Below, piece by piece: positions 11,111-24,892 of a stretch of DNA of 64,000 nucleotides (positions are counted from its first letter, which is position 1; each line of letters begins with the position of its first letter). The notes under the pieces were generated by a model. It searched no databases and was not told the origin of the DNA. It worked only from the letters and a program-made list of their open reading frames with translations. The stretch lies in contig OW387135.1 of the NCBI GenBank assembly GCA_936440205.1, forward strand, positions 37,984,792 through 38,048,791, written 5' to 3'. This DNA is from Lepidonotus clava (taxonomy: Eukaryota > Annelida > Polychaeta > Phyllodocida > Polynoidae). Position numbers and translations under genes: made by a program.

Positions 11111-14079
11111 ATGTCAGCCACGTCGTTACTCATCCAGCCCCTGCAGCGAACGCCCCGCCTCCAGCTCCACAAGCCCCGCCCCCGAGTCGCCGTGCAGAGC
11201 TACGCCCCTCCCACTCCCACCATGCCCCTCCTCACACGGGAGAGCCTGGCCCACAGGTTCCGGCAAAACTGGATGGCCAAGCACCCGTCGGACGCGCCCA
11301 GCCCCAACACGGTTCTGGACGACAGTCTGACCAGCCTCAACTGGCTGCAGAACTTAAACATCATGAAGATGGCCACGCCCACACCGCCCGCCTCGCCAGA
11401 GCCCCAAATAAAGACCTTCAACGGCAACAACCGGTCGTGTGACTACCGGGTGGACCCTAATGCCGTGCTCAATATGACCAACATCCCTGTGCTGAAGGCC
11501 CAGGACACGGGCATGGGTATGACCACTCTCAGTCAGCTAAACTGTAAATTGACAGCCCCCGTGGACGTGGCCCCGCCCACCCCGACCACGCCCACCATGG
11601 ACAAGATCGACTACAAGTCGAACCCCTACGTCAAGCCGCCCTACTCGTACGCCACGCTCATCTGTATGGCCATGAGGGAGAGCAAGAAGAACAAGATCAC
11701 CCTGTCCGGGATCTACAACTGGATCACGGACAACTTCATGTACTACCGAGTGGCCGACCCAAGTTGGCAGGTAAGCATCCCAACTCTCCCGTCCTGAATA
11801 AATCATGATTGTTTTCCTGGAAGTTCCCAATGAGGTATTGTGCCTCACACAAATGCCATAAAACCGTAGTCACACAAGTTTCGTTTGCCACGTTAAAGTG
11901 GCCAATGGCAATTGTCCCCGGAAATTGTCTCAATTATGTACGAGCACTCGGTAATAACCATAACATGACAAGTCTCATTACTATTTGACACCACTGGCTC
12001 CGGCGACGCTACCTGCATGTTCAATGCCCCCATTCTACTGCTCTGTAGAAATTCATTTCCGTGAAGTGGTAAAAAGAAATCAATACATACCGGATATATC
12101 GATTCGAACTTTCCACTATGCCAAATCCACCCAACCTTTGTAGATTACGTCACTAAGACATTCCCAATAGTCTATATTTGATTAATATGGGTCTAAAGGT
12201 TTGATATTATACATGTTCAAACTGGCAAACAAACTGCGTGTAGCAAGTCTATTCACCTGATTAAATAACGGTGTTATCAACAACATTATACGTTGAGTCC
12301 GACAGTAGACTTTTTGTCCTATTATGCTGGCAAGCGGATTCTAATCTTGTTTTCTTCTCTCCTTATGTGAAGTATAGAAAAAGAATAATGATTTGAAAAC
12401 CGATCGTAGGATTAATTCAATTTTCATTTGTGTGGACGGAAATCGAATTCTATTCGGGCAGAATTGTGTAGTGCCGAGTTTTCGGATTCAACTTGGTTTA
12501 ACGTTTAGACAAAAGGTTGATTAATTCTTTCCACGTTAATTGATCTCAAGCTGCTTAGGATAATTACTCTCAGTAAAATGTATTCATCCAATATACTGCC
12601 TTTGTCATTAAAACCCTGTAATTCGCTAATGGCAATATGTGTGTCGTTGGCCAAAACGTATGGATCGACTTCCCGTGTTGATAAACAATTTGACCGTGAA
12701 GTTCAAACGCACAACCACTAATTTTCAGAGGAATAGGGAAGAAAAGAAATAATCAATAGAAATGAAAAATTTATACTAGGAATGTCAATGAGTAGCGACC
12801 TTTGTCCCTGTTTTGAGACTGACTTCCTTCTAGATCAGAGTCGATTGAATTATGGCGTGACTGGCCAGTTGCTTCGTGCAATAGTAGAGCCAACGGAGAA
12901 GGAACTGGCCAAGGTCCAAAGTTTTGCCCTTGAAAAAATAGCATTGTGTTACAGGCCGACCTGGCCAACTGCCCCAAGTAATCAGCTAGAAGGCAATTGT
13001 AGCTCGGGTTTAATGTAAATAAAGTTCCTGGTTGAAAGGCTTTAAGTTACAACGTATGAGTCATCAAATTTTGGGAAATCTGATTCACTTATACATTATA
13101 AGATATTGGTTTGGATCAAAATGATGCGCATCGATACCAAATCTTACTTTGTCTACTGTCACACGTTGAGTCTTTACTAAACCTTTGGTCATTTGCTCTT
13201 TTACAGAATTCCATCCGACACAATCTATCACTCAACAAGTGTTTCCAGAAGGTCCCCCGCCGTAAGGACGAGCCCGGCAAGGGCGGCTTCTGGCGGATAA
13301 ACCCGGAATACTCGGACATGTTCGTCAACGGCATCTTCAAGAAGCGCCGGTCGACGGCGCGGGAAACCATCACCAGTCCACCCCTCAAGAAGGTGAAGCG
13401 CGAGTCGGAGGCCGACTTCGGGCTGGGCGGGGGCATCGGGTCCCTCACCCCACACCACCTCCAGGGCATGGAGACCCCGGAGGAGAGTGTCCAGCTGCGC
13501 CTGGCGCCGGCCGACGAGGGCGACGACACGCTGAGAGGGGACTTCAACTGGAACGCCATCCTGCACCAGGACATCGAGGTGGGCGGGGTGTCGATAAAGA
13601 CGGAGGACATCATCGACGGCGACGTGCAGCCCGAGGAGAACATGGACGGCGCCGCCTGCCCCATCATCGCCCTCAGCCCACCGCCCTCGGACAGTAACTC
13701 GGACGTGGCCCTGGAGGACCTGCTGAACGCCGCCGACCTGGCCGGCGTGGTCGGGGACGGCTGTTACGGCCCGGACCCCGTGGACCTCAGCACCTCGGCC
13801 CTCGACCTGACCATCCAGGGCAGCGGCATCCGGCCGCCCGACTGGTGGAGCGAGAGCATGAACAAGGACCTGATGCAGAAGGCGTTCATGTCGCCCGAGC
13901 ACGAGTCGGCGAGCAGCGGGATGCACACGCCGCTCGCCCCGTCGCCGGCCCACGAGGCCGACCTCACTGACTACTCCCACCCGTGGGCCGAGTCCCGGGC
14001 CGAGCTGGACGAGGCCATCGCCAGCTTCGACCTGGACCTGCAGAACCTCTTTGACGGCGACCTGGCCTTCGACTCATGA
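11111..14079 (+). CDS. foxJ1: Forkhead box J1 transcription factor
   Basis: Nuclear forkhead factor; in animals FOXJ1 switches on motile-cilium genes. Coding exons are 11111-11770 and 13207-14079, joined in phase 0 (CAG|GTAAGC .. TTACAG|AATTCC), giving 510 aa against about 420 in human. An acceptor at 11,052-11,054 precedes the exon and the first Met after it is at 11111, so 5' UTR lies further upstream. The forkhead domain starts near residue 175 ([14 protein letters not shown]), crosses the intron at [17 protein letters not shown] and ends around [16 protein letters not shown]1-specific blocks outside it are [17 protein letters not shown] in front, DYKSNPYV just before, and GDFNWNAIL and LDLTIQG behind, each close to human FOXJ1 as I recall it. 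The long acidic C-terminus suits an activation region. It has no close gene neighbour. Confidence 0.95.
11771..13206 (+). other. foxJ1 intron inside the forkhead domain
   Basis: A 1,436-base phase-0 intron with GTAAGC donor and TTTTACAG acceptor. AT-rich; I see no nested gene. A small 78-codon ORF at 12782-13018 lacks any recognisable feature. Confidence 0.85.
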
Positions 14080-14526
14080 GCCCCATGCATGGTACAGACT
14101 CATATCGCATACATTCTGCATGTGCTCACCTTCATCGAACAATCCCTGCTGTCTCACATTATGTGGTAGAAGCCAGGAACAATGTATCGTTATCACTCAT
14201 CATCGTAATCATAAATGACTTGTATGTTTTCTACATCGTTATCACCATGGACCCCATCATCATGCCATCAAGGAAGTACATATCTCTGACTCTCACCAAA
14301 AAGGGCGGTCGGCGCTGAGGGTGTTTAATTTGTTACCAGCCGCAACCACCTTGCCATCCCTTAACTACTGAGAGTATACTTGTGCCAAAATGTAAAAACT
14401 AAATATTGCATCTACCTGAATGATAATGCTTATTCCGTCCACATAGGTTCCCCTCCCATAAAAACCATACCTCCACGGACATAGGTTCAGAAAAATCATG
14501 TGATCATATAAACACGTCGATTGTCA

Positions 14527-14532
14527 AATAAA
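14527..14532 (+). terminator. Polyadenylation signal of foxJ1
   Basis: AATAAA 448 bases after the stop codon, followed by AT- and T-rich sequence ending in nine Ts near 14,580. It gives a 3' UTR of about 470 bases. Confidence 0.5.
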
Positions 14533-14582
14533 GGTATATTATAATATATATTATTATGTATATGAAGATATGTTTTTTTTTA

Positions 14583-17349
14583 AAAATCTATTGATCTTAC
14601 AGATATATTCTCAAACTGCTGAAGAGCTTTCTTTCCTAGATTTTTTGTTTTCGCCGTGGAGGGTGGTTTGGGACCAGACCACGGGTAGATGAGGTGTAGC
14701 TGTAGCTCAAGGGGATCAATCACACCAGGTTGACCGTGTCTGTTAACCCTTTCTCCCTGTGTGTTTGCCCGGGACGGGGAACCCGCTGGGCTGTCCAGGT
14801 GTGTTCTGGGCTGGTGTTTGTCCGGGACATACACCCTTTGGGTCTACAACACACCTGTACAGGTACAGCCTTCTCCAGGCATTCTCCAGGTCCTATGGGG
14901 TTACCTGAACATAGAGCAACCGGTAGAACTTTTGACCTGCACAGAACCCTTCTCGCAGGGTTTTGTTTGGAACATGTACTATGTCTATATTTGAGAACTT
15001 CCACTTTTTGCCATTATTTCATTCCATCTCACCGAGACATAGTATTTTGTTCTTGTTAGACAATTTGCAACTCAAACCCATGATCGTCATTCCGTCCACA
15101 ATCATTAGTCTGATTGCATCTATAGGGAAAGCCACAAGAAACATGCAATCCAACCTGTTATCCATTACTGTATCGTAGAGGTGGGCTTGTATAAATTGGC
15201 TGTCCTCTCATTACAGAGACTGTGCCAGTCCTACCATCATGTAGGTAAATAGTGTGTCACCGATTTTGGCATGGCAGCGTTCATGCTTCGTATACCATCA
15301 GGCCACATAGTATGGTCTACAATTTCTTTATCAAAAAGGGGATTTGTTTTGCATATTGGGTTACTAGTTGGTATCCGTCCAAAAGTTCTCACTCCTTCAC
15401 ATTTGATATTCAGAGAACATTTTATATTGTCCAACGAAAGCCTATGCATAATTAGTAGTTCCAACAAGTCTACCATAGATTCAGATTCAGAAAAGTAAAA
15501 TCTTACAAAAAAAATTTGTCTCGTGAAATCTGAGGGCTGACATATTTGTGTTTACCAGTATTTCATTCCGTCCTGGACGCATTCAGTTACCGTTGTAGGT
15601 GTCAATTGTTTTATTGCTTGTTTGTTTTGTACAGAAAAGGGAATATATTCTACAGTAGAACCATTTCCAGCAAGTGTTTCAACTTGGTTCTGGTTGTGTA
15701 AATGTGTGAATGGGTTGGCCAAAAGTGGTGTGGTGGTTTCACGTGTAAAATACTACCAGTGATATTTAAGTATTTATTATAATGAGGGGAACACTTTTTA
15801 GCCGGGACGAAAATGTTCTTTCACTCAGAACAGACCGATTAACCTCTAACTGTACAAAACTAATATTTGAAGGTCACCTTTAGTACTACTGAAAGGCACG
15901 AGCCAAAGCAGCAGAGTTATTACGTCACAGAACTTATTTCTATACATCATGGAGGGATTAGTGTCCCTTAATAAGCTTAGGACACTAAGCTACTTGTCGA
16001 CGAATCAATCGATGGTATTCATAAAAGTTGTCCAATCTGATTTATTTTCAAACAGAAAATATACATATTTTTATATCCCAAGACATGCAGATAGAGCAGA
16101 TCAGTACGATAATCATGAGATTATTGTAGAATTGATATTTAATAATTTATTGACATGAATTGAAATAAATCATATCCGTTGTTAATCATGGATCAAATTC
16201 TGTTGAACATAGCACGTGTCCAAATTTAAACAAAGTTTATAAATCAGCTTTTTCTACTACACCACTAGAATTTGCTTTTATCTCGGAGAGGGTTAAATTG
16301 AATGGAGGATTATGATTTGAGAAATTCCATCTTTGTGGATGAAGAGTGAGAAAGACGAAGAGTATGGTGAGAACTGATCTACAATTCTGCTGGACGGAGG
16401 AAGTAATCTATAATTCGACTGATATGGACAGACTGAAAAGGACCCTTCATTCTCGACCAATTCCATTGATTTGGCTGCTTAGTTTCTCTGGTGTGTTTGT
16501 GTGTGTGATTTATACAGCTTGGTGGTTGCTAGTAATATATATCCCAGCAAAGTGTTTACCTCCTGTAGGGAGAAATAATCGGGCCCCTGAGAGGACCCAC
16601 CTCTCACTAACCGCAGATTTCCAGCCCCGGTAGTCCCAGTGGTGACATACATTGTGGTACACAGCATGAACTGTTTGTTGTTTTTGTTGTTTAAATACAA
16701 TTTTCACTACAAGTGAAAAAAAACACAATCATTTGCCTTGACTCTTTTTGGTATTTCACCTACATTGCGATAACGCTATACTATATTTCAAACGAAATCC
16801 TGCATTCTGCATTTAACAATCTACTATGTCGAGAGACAAAGACACTGACCTTCATTAAGTCTTTAAGAGAGATAGCATAATATTAACTGTTATATATTCC
16901 ATCTGTTATAATTATATTCATATATAAAACAGTAAGTAGCATGATAATCATTATATTTTATTTCATGGTCGCGTCTACTTTCAAAGGAGCTTTCTAAATC
17001 ACGCTGCTCATGTAATATATGGACAGATTGGGAGTAAAAGTTCAGTAGGTCAATTGGATAGTGATACAAACATTCTAGACGCTGCAGGTGGCCCGCCAGG
17101 AACCGGGCTAGCATTTCAACCCCGAACATATACTAGTCTACAGGTACAGGACTTGTGGAGAGTTGGCGTTTGAAAAAATCCAAAATAGCTTAACTTCTAC
17201 GGGAAATTTATGTGTTGCAAACCAATCGAGTATAATATTCTGATTCTAACGCAGAACTCGGCACAATTCAACAGTGCATATCTTTAGATGTTCTACAGAT
17301 CATGTCACTTTTCCTAAAATGAAAGTTGTACGTCATATTGGTGATCAAT
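14583..17349. other. Gene desert, first part
   Basis: No supported gene. 14,690-14,950 is GC-richer (GGGAC and CCAGGTG words) and could be a downstream foxJ1 element. The rest is AT-rich with short meaningless ORFs. Confidence 0.5.
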
Positions 17350-18048
17350 TTAAGGATAGACAACACCTCTTAGGGCGCTATTTACAGTATCTCAAATTGC
17401 GCTTCACCCAAGAAGAGTACAGCTATGCAGTGTTTATCAAATGATAGAGCCTTTTTTTCTCTATGTTCTTATATAAAATATATAGTTGTCACTGTAATAT
17501 TAAAACAAATAAGGGTTAAAAACTGGTTTTGTCACTTTTATTTTTTTTGAACAAGGATATCTCAGCTATCGCTGGGTATATTGTTATGATATTTAGAGAG
17601 CTTGTTAATAACATTACTATGGAGGGAAGCGTGTCTCAGATTTTTTATTTATATCTTAGTTTTTGTTTTATGTCAAAAAACGGGAAACTTTTTATTATTT
17701 TCTTGAATTAATAAAATAATAACTAGAGCCTAAATAAAAAATCTGAGACACGCTTCCCTCCAAATGAATGTTATCTACATGCTGTAAAAATTTGATGTCT
17801 TTACATGCAATAGTCAGTGAGATACCCTTGTTCAAAAAATAAAAGTTGAAAATACGTTTTTTCTATTTCTGGAATGGGTACATCCGCATACGTGTTCACC
17901 CTGTAAAGTTAATTATATCAGCAGATAGATTGATAAAAATGAAACTATTGATATAACTCTCATATCTATGTTATAAATATTGAATAACATAAACCCCTTC
18001 AAAGAGAGTCCCGTGATTTTGCTGCTGAGAGGTGTTGTCTATCCTTAA
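17350..18048. mobile_element. Foldback DNA element with TTAA target duplication, about 0.7 kb
   Basis: The ends are inverted copies: GGATAGACAACACCTCT after TTAA at 17350-17353, and its exact complement before TTAA at 18045-18048. Inner arms at 17621-17650 and 17732-17761 are a perfect 30-bp inverted repeat, and the flanking arms (GAACAAGG near 17,550 and CCTTGTTC near 17,830) still pair with mismatches. TTAA duplication is the piggyBac hallmark, but the termini do not start CCC, so superfamily is open. There is no transposase ORF, so it is non-autonomous. Confidence 0.75.
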
Positions 18049-21000
18049 TAACATCACAATTCACAGTTCTGAAACATTTAGAGATAACAATTATGCCCCG
18101 TTTACTTGAAACAAACCCACGGAATCATAGTCAACAAGCATTATCTTTTAGAAATCTGAAACTGTTATTTCATTTCACATTCACATGGTCATAATCACAA
18201 GTCATGGTGATCACCAGAATTGATCACATCTACACAAGGCCTATATATCAAAAAAACAAACTCATGAATACCATTCACAAGTGCATGTATATCCTAATTC
18301 GGATGTAGTATCGGTGTAGAGATTAAATCCTTTGGCACAAATTAAGTGCTTGTAGGCGGGCTGATGTTGGACGTGTAACACCACTTGTACTGTGAGTTTT
18401 CTTGATTAATAGCTTAATACACCAAGTTCAATCCGATTGTTTATAATTAGGATCAATAATGGTGACCTAAATATCATCAGAGGATTTACTCAGACATCCC
18501 GGTTCATCCGGGCCACATGAATTGATTTTCTAATACATTTTTCCGACGTTGTATGGGTCAAAGTCAGAGAGAAACGGACAAACTAGGATGGATTTCAAGA
18601 TCACCCCATTGCAAAATGATCATTTCTTGTACCCTTCCCACGGAGGACAATCCACCCTCACAGTAAAGGTTTCTTAGATTAAGCATCGCGCTATGCCCCC
18701 CTCCCTCCCCAATGTCTATTAGATTTGCAAATCATATCTCGAGGAAGGTGGTGTGTAGCAGACGAGCGAGAACAATTTTAGTCTGTCTAAATTTTCCTTT
18801 TAATTTTGATAGATTCTGAACAATACTCCCAACATGTAATTAGATAAGGAATATACCAATCAATGTGTACTTGGTGATTTAATTTTGGGTCCGATTTCGA
18901 GCCACATTAATTTTGTTCATTGCTGTCGCGCTCTCAACATGAATAAACATTTATGGCATAAACAGTCACAAAAGGGAAAAGTACCATCCATTTTCTGATA
19001 TAGCTCGTGACTTATAATGGAGAAATTGCAGGAATTCAATGAGAAAACGGTACCTGTGGTGTAATCTTTATTAGGGCTCTAGATGTCTCCTGGGAGTGAA
19101 TATACATACAGAACACTGGATTACATTAAGGAAATACAAATCAGTTCTACCGCAATACTTGTACCGATATACTAAGAGTTACCCGTAGAGTCCCATTTGA
19201 GAGAAAGTATATATATACATGTAATTATATACCCTTGGACTGCTGGTCTCTACCGTCGCTGTTGTTGGCTCATCATTTCCCAGCTGTTATGGGGCGGTAT
19301 TCTGCAGATCAAGCAGATCAATAAGCCAGCAAACAGGTCGATAGGCTGATCAGGGGATTGATTGGGTGATGAGGCGGGGTGCTCATCAGGCCAACACCTG
19401 TGCACCGCGTGCCCCTCTCCAGGCGCTCCTCCAGGCGCTCCTCCAGGCCCAGGCGTGTTCACCTTTAGGGCCCAGATGAGGTACAGAATAAAGCATGAAG
19501 TTAAGATTGGATCTCTGATTTCAGGCTTGGGAAATCTATAGCGGTTGGCGCTCAAGCCTAAACCGGAAGCCAAGCGCTTAACGTTTGGAGACATTAAGCT
19601 ATAGGAGTTTTACTTCAGAGCCCTATACATATTTGTGTGTTCATTCACGCACCGCAATTATATATATAACTGCATGTTGTGTACATTGGCGGTTGTGAAC
19701 TAATACACTTGTTTATCATGCTATTTTTTCACGGAAGTTTAAATCCCTTATCTACTAGGGTTAATAATGAATTTTGTTATCTTTCTGGGCGTCTGTTGTG
19801 ATGATAACAGAGGGGATACATATCTTACATGCACGAACATATATGTGATGCTTCCGGATTCGCGTTAGAACATGATGGTTAAACCACGTGTATCACCTTT
19901 GACGTTCACCTGAAAGACTGGATCAAAGCTACCAATTGGCCTCATAATGTATTTATTACTTGCAACTTGGATTCGACTTTAGAGAAATACAGTGATAGAT
20001 AATACAATAACTGATCACTTATCCAGTGATGCATCTTTCCCTGTGAATACTATATCAAATATCAACAACAGTAAAACCGATAAGGAAACAAATCACAAAC
20101 AGAAAAATAACTTTTAGGAGGTTTTGAGTTTGTTTGGGAATAATCAGGGACTTTAGTTGGCCATAAGGACTTATTAATTATGTTATTTGCATTACGGATA
20201 ATCTAATACAGTGCTAACTAAGTATATTATATTCCCCGTGTAAGCTCTTCCTTCCCATCTGATCACTCGCTGCTCTTCTTCAGTAACAAACCGTTTACTA
20301 GGTAATGGTTCGACCTGCAAGCAACTATTATAGAACACTTCATTTGTAACTACATGTATATGAAAGCAATGAAAGGGTCTATTGCTGTTCTGCTTGATTT
20401 CATAGGTTGTCAAGGTTCAGCACACTATAAATCCCATAACAGTACTCATATCAGTAGGCATACTACCTGGTAGTATCCCAGCTAATATTTCTGCTACGGG
20501 GATACATGACCAAACACAACTCCTTATTTCTAAGATGCATATGGCTGAAAAATTAGAGGGGTTGGATATCTCATTGACTCCGTTTTATTGCCCCTAGGGA
20601 AAACCAGTTTCGGAGAGAGAAAACGCTATATATCCCAAAGACACACATAAAAACGCACATACACGCGAGGATCCCATACTACTATGATGTATGAATTATA
20701 TAATAGAAATATGGCTGTGAAATAGAAATGAATGGGCAATGTTAAACCAACCCTCAATACGAGTGATGCGAGAGGTAAGCCCTTTCAGGCTAGCTCTGTA
20801 TAATACGTGTGTGGGAGTCACAGATCTGCCCACTCCTGATCTGGAGGTTCACGGTCCGACACTACTGATCCCTGACGACCCTGGAATTCCGGGCCTGTGG
20901 GTGACGTGAGCAGGACGAGTCGTGTCCTGTCTGAGGGTGGCCACATCGTGATGGGACGACCCGGGCTCAGTGTGGAATGTCAGAGTGGGTAATGAAGCCG

Positions 21001-21334
21001 GCTGGTGCATACTGCTCACTGGAGGTGTGAGGTGGTTAAAATACGCAACGCACCTTCATTCAACCCAGATTACCTATTACACGCTACACTGAGTTAAAAC
21101 TGTTTTTTTTATCGCAATATAATTATGGAGATAATGTAACCAAGAATATAATTTATAGAAATAGCTTTCATGTGATATTCAACACATGAATAATACAAAT
21201 ACACTTACAATGATCATAAAACAGTTATTTAAACCAATTACCACTACACATGTGTAGCAGCATGAGATGGCATCTACCATTGTTGAATTGAATTTACGCT
21301 ATTAGTGAAATTGCTACATCTCTTTCTCCAAATG

Positions 21335-21357
21335 ATATATATATATATATATATATA
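21335..21357. repeat. (AT)n microsatellite
   Basis: Uninterrupted TA dinucleotides, about eleven units, next to a T-rich tract. A second such tract lies at 24216-24236. Confidence 0.9.
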
Positions 21358-24300
21358 ATATTTTTTGTTGTTGTTTATTTCAACATCACGTTATACATGT
21401 GGTCTTCGCATTGATGTAAGAACAAAATAATGGAGGTTATTAATGAACGATGATGATGCGGGGGTGCATGATAATCCGGTCAATTTACAGACTAGCCTAT
21501 ATGAAGCTTATAGTAGGTAACATAATACATAAATGATGATCATGCGGCCACCATACTATAGGTGTCAGCAATATGTTTCAGTTCTCTTTTATCTAATGTC
21601 AGCATATTTGTCATTGAGTTCCATCTACAAATACTATTGTCACCATACAGATTATATAGCCTACACCATATAAACAGATGAATGAATGCTTATGAATGTA
21701 TTTATGTTGTTGTTTTTATAAGTGTGCGTGTGCATATAGTGTCATTGTGTGTGTTTATATGTTACATGTTTGAGTCATCTTGTCTACAAGGATTATACAA
21801 ATACCATAAAAACGTATTTAAGAACGTCATGAAAACTCCATGGGGATGCGCATTATTGAAGGGGTATAGGCGTATACATACCATTTGATGTTCCACTCTC
21901 AACCACCACCCATTTCCGCATACATCCCCTCCAGTAGTTGTATGTAAAGCAATTTCCTTATAAAGCCTATCGAAACTATTACATTATGGAAGTGTCCTTG
22001 GAGGCTATTCAAAGATTAATGACTCTGGCAACAATTCCTCAATAACGACAATGATTAATTGAATTCTAATTGCATTAGTTATATTGCGTCTATTCTATTG
22101 TCTTGGTACAAAACCAATCAGCCAAACTTTAATAACAATGCATAATTAATAGTCACAGGTCCTAAAAACGAGGTAGCATAACAGTTAAAGTTATCATTCT
22201 GCATACATGACTACATTCAATTGTAATGGGAAGCGAGGATCGACCCATAGTTGAGTACGTGACGAAGTATGATATAATCAATGTATAATTCATAGTAATA
22301 TTTTGTATCCACTTTTTTTCTTATGACCACTATTTTGGACTGAAAGTCGGATATAATACTTTATTTAAATCATTTGGTTTTTTGAACAATACCGCTTTTG
22401 TGTGCATCCTGATTCTTGCGCAAGGGCTGTAAAGCATGACGCCACACTATTGAGGCCTCAGTGCCCACCTTCCCCAGCGGCTGGCTAGAAAGTCAGCCAA
22501 GCGGGACCAAATTTGCCTTGCATTATTCATCCATCCGTATCCACTGTGCACCTTCCAGGCAGGCCGTGCACTTGAGCGGAACGAGCTTTTACTGCCGGGT
22601 CAGTATCCCAACACTTCCGGGTAGCCAGCCAGCCTCCGGACACGGTTGATTGGCTATTGCAGGCAGAGTAGCTATAGGACAAGATATTCACTAAGACGAG
22701 AAGCAATAATACGACAGCTTTATACACTAGCTTTATATACTAAAGTCTGCCGGTTTGCCTTAACGTTCACACATATATGGAATGTGTTGCCTCTATAATA
22801 ACTTTAATGAAAAAAAAGTTACTTGAGTTTTGGTTTGGATTACAACTTTTGTCGTATATACATGTCTATATAATATTCAGCTGTACTGCCACTTTTGATT
22901 CGGCTATTATTCAGTTTGTGAGGTTTCCATTCTTTGAAACACGAATAATAGATTGAACCGGAATGGGTAAGTCGCACTTCTTATATAAAAAGGTTTGGGT
23001 CCTTTTGAATAGGTCTTTGTAACTTGCAGTCATTGATTGCCACTGGGACCCTGGTTGGGATTAGTAATTGATGATGAATTAGCAATACTTTTGTAATTAT
23101 CTTCATAGTTATGCAAGAAGATTTACAAATCATTAATGCTTCCTCTCTAAACACTGGGAAAACTTAAAAACGTACTTGTGTACATTCAGGTATAGTCTAT
23201 ACATTGCACATGCTTAATTTCTATGTACAGATGTGATTCTCAGATGATGCCACGCACTGTGAAACTATTATCATATAACCGATATAAAAGTCAGCATGGT
23301 GATATATAAATGTCCGGTGTGTGCGTGACCAAAAGGCAATTGAAACCGTGTTAAATGACGCCGAATTGAGAGACCAATTAAACGTACAGAGTTAATACTA
23401 ACAGATAATCTATTATTGACGAAGTTTCTGTAATCCAACTTACTAGACAAAATGATCAAACGCAATCATTCATCATTGCAGAACGGAGAGCGTGATCCAC
23501 ACACTTTAGCTATTCATCCTTAAGAGAAGAAAGTTACAGTGTGTATATCTAAACATAATAATGAAATCTGTTAAATCCTACGTTCATTTGGGAAAAAGAA
23601 TGACGTTGAGAAGAAGTGAAAACTTGTTTTTCAATCGTAGTTCATGATCTTGGGTATCGCAACAAAATAACAATACATAATCATCACATATACTTTCTGC
23701 ACGAAGATTGCAGTCTAAAATTCAAGGCATTTCAGTAATGAGTTATGCTGAACTGTTCACACAAGTCGATTCAACATTTTGACTTCTGACTCAAGATTCT
23801 TCTGTCCTGTCTTTAATGGAAAACAACTAATATATAATATGTCATCTCCTCTGGTGAACTTTAGTATTGTATATGCAAGAGTGATGTGAGCGGTGTTATA
23901 TTAAGATACCTCTGTGGTGTGGTTCTTTGGGTAGATAGTTTTGACAGCTATAGGGCCGGCAGACATAGACCCGTTTAAAAACGTTAGTATTTTTTTTTTA
24001 TCATTCACTGTTTCCTGCATTTACAAGATCTTCCAACAGTAGTGGTATTTTACGTATAACATCAATAATCAATCAATGATAATTCAATTCAATTTGTACA
24101 TAATAACATAAACATTGAAAACAAAAAGTCATTGGATTGTAATAAGTACCAATATTATATACATGAATTACTTTATACCTCATATCCCTTTATCAGGGAT
24201 TTAAAAGTTTAAAAGTATATATATATATATATATATGAAGTTCCTTAGAAATGGCCAGGGACATTCTCCCAGAAATATGAAGTATTCAGAATAGGAGACA

Positions 24301-24782
24301 AGATAAAGTTGCTATTTCATCGATTTCTTAATAAGTGAACCATACCATGAATAACATCACTATCCTGCGGTATACTTTTTACACGGTTTACAATCATACC
24401 GTTTTCTTCACCATAAAGGTCTTTATGTTCGCGTACATATAGTATATGTAATACTTATTGAGTTGTAATACTTATTGAGTTTCCGAAGTAATTTAGCTTC
24501 CCCCTACCCAATGAAGAATGCATGTGTTAATGTTAATAGCTCCTCTGTGTGTCGAAGTGCCTATATAGTGGGCGGGGTTCACCTGGAATAGCCCCAATCA
24601 ATAGTCATTATTGATACCCCGCCAATCAACGTGTCTAACAGCCTGACTTGGCGATCGAAGTATAGTTATGTCAACCGGAGCAAACCCAGAGTTTGTGCCA
24701 TCACATAATTATAGATGTAAAGCGTAAAGGCCATATTACAGTTAAACTACGCTTAGGGTCGATGTTTGCGCCGGGTTCCGGC

Positions 24783-24892
24783 GCCCAACGCGTCTGATAC
24801 ACGTCATTTTATAGATATATGTTTTCAAATTCCCTTCGCGACCCAACGCGACCCAACGCGACCCAACGCGTACTGTGATATGACCCAACGCG
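24783..24892 (+). repeat. ACCCAACGCG decamer cluster
   Basis: Three perfect head-to-tail copies of ACCCAACGCG at 24841-24870, a fourth at 24883-24892 and a near copy (GCCCAACGCG) at 24783-24792. The unit has CpGs that are rare in the surrounding DNA. It lies in one of the desert's GC-rich islands, so clustered transcription-factor sites are possible. Confidence 0.8.

Noticed and set aside
13228-13980. 250-codon minus-strand ORF
   Set aside because: Lies opposite foxJ1 exon 2, whose protein matches FOXJ1; GC-rich codons leave the complementary frame open.
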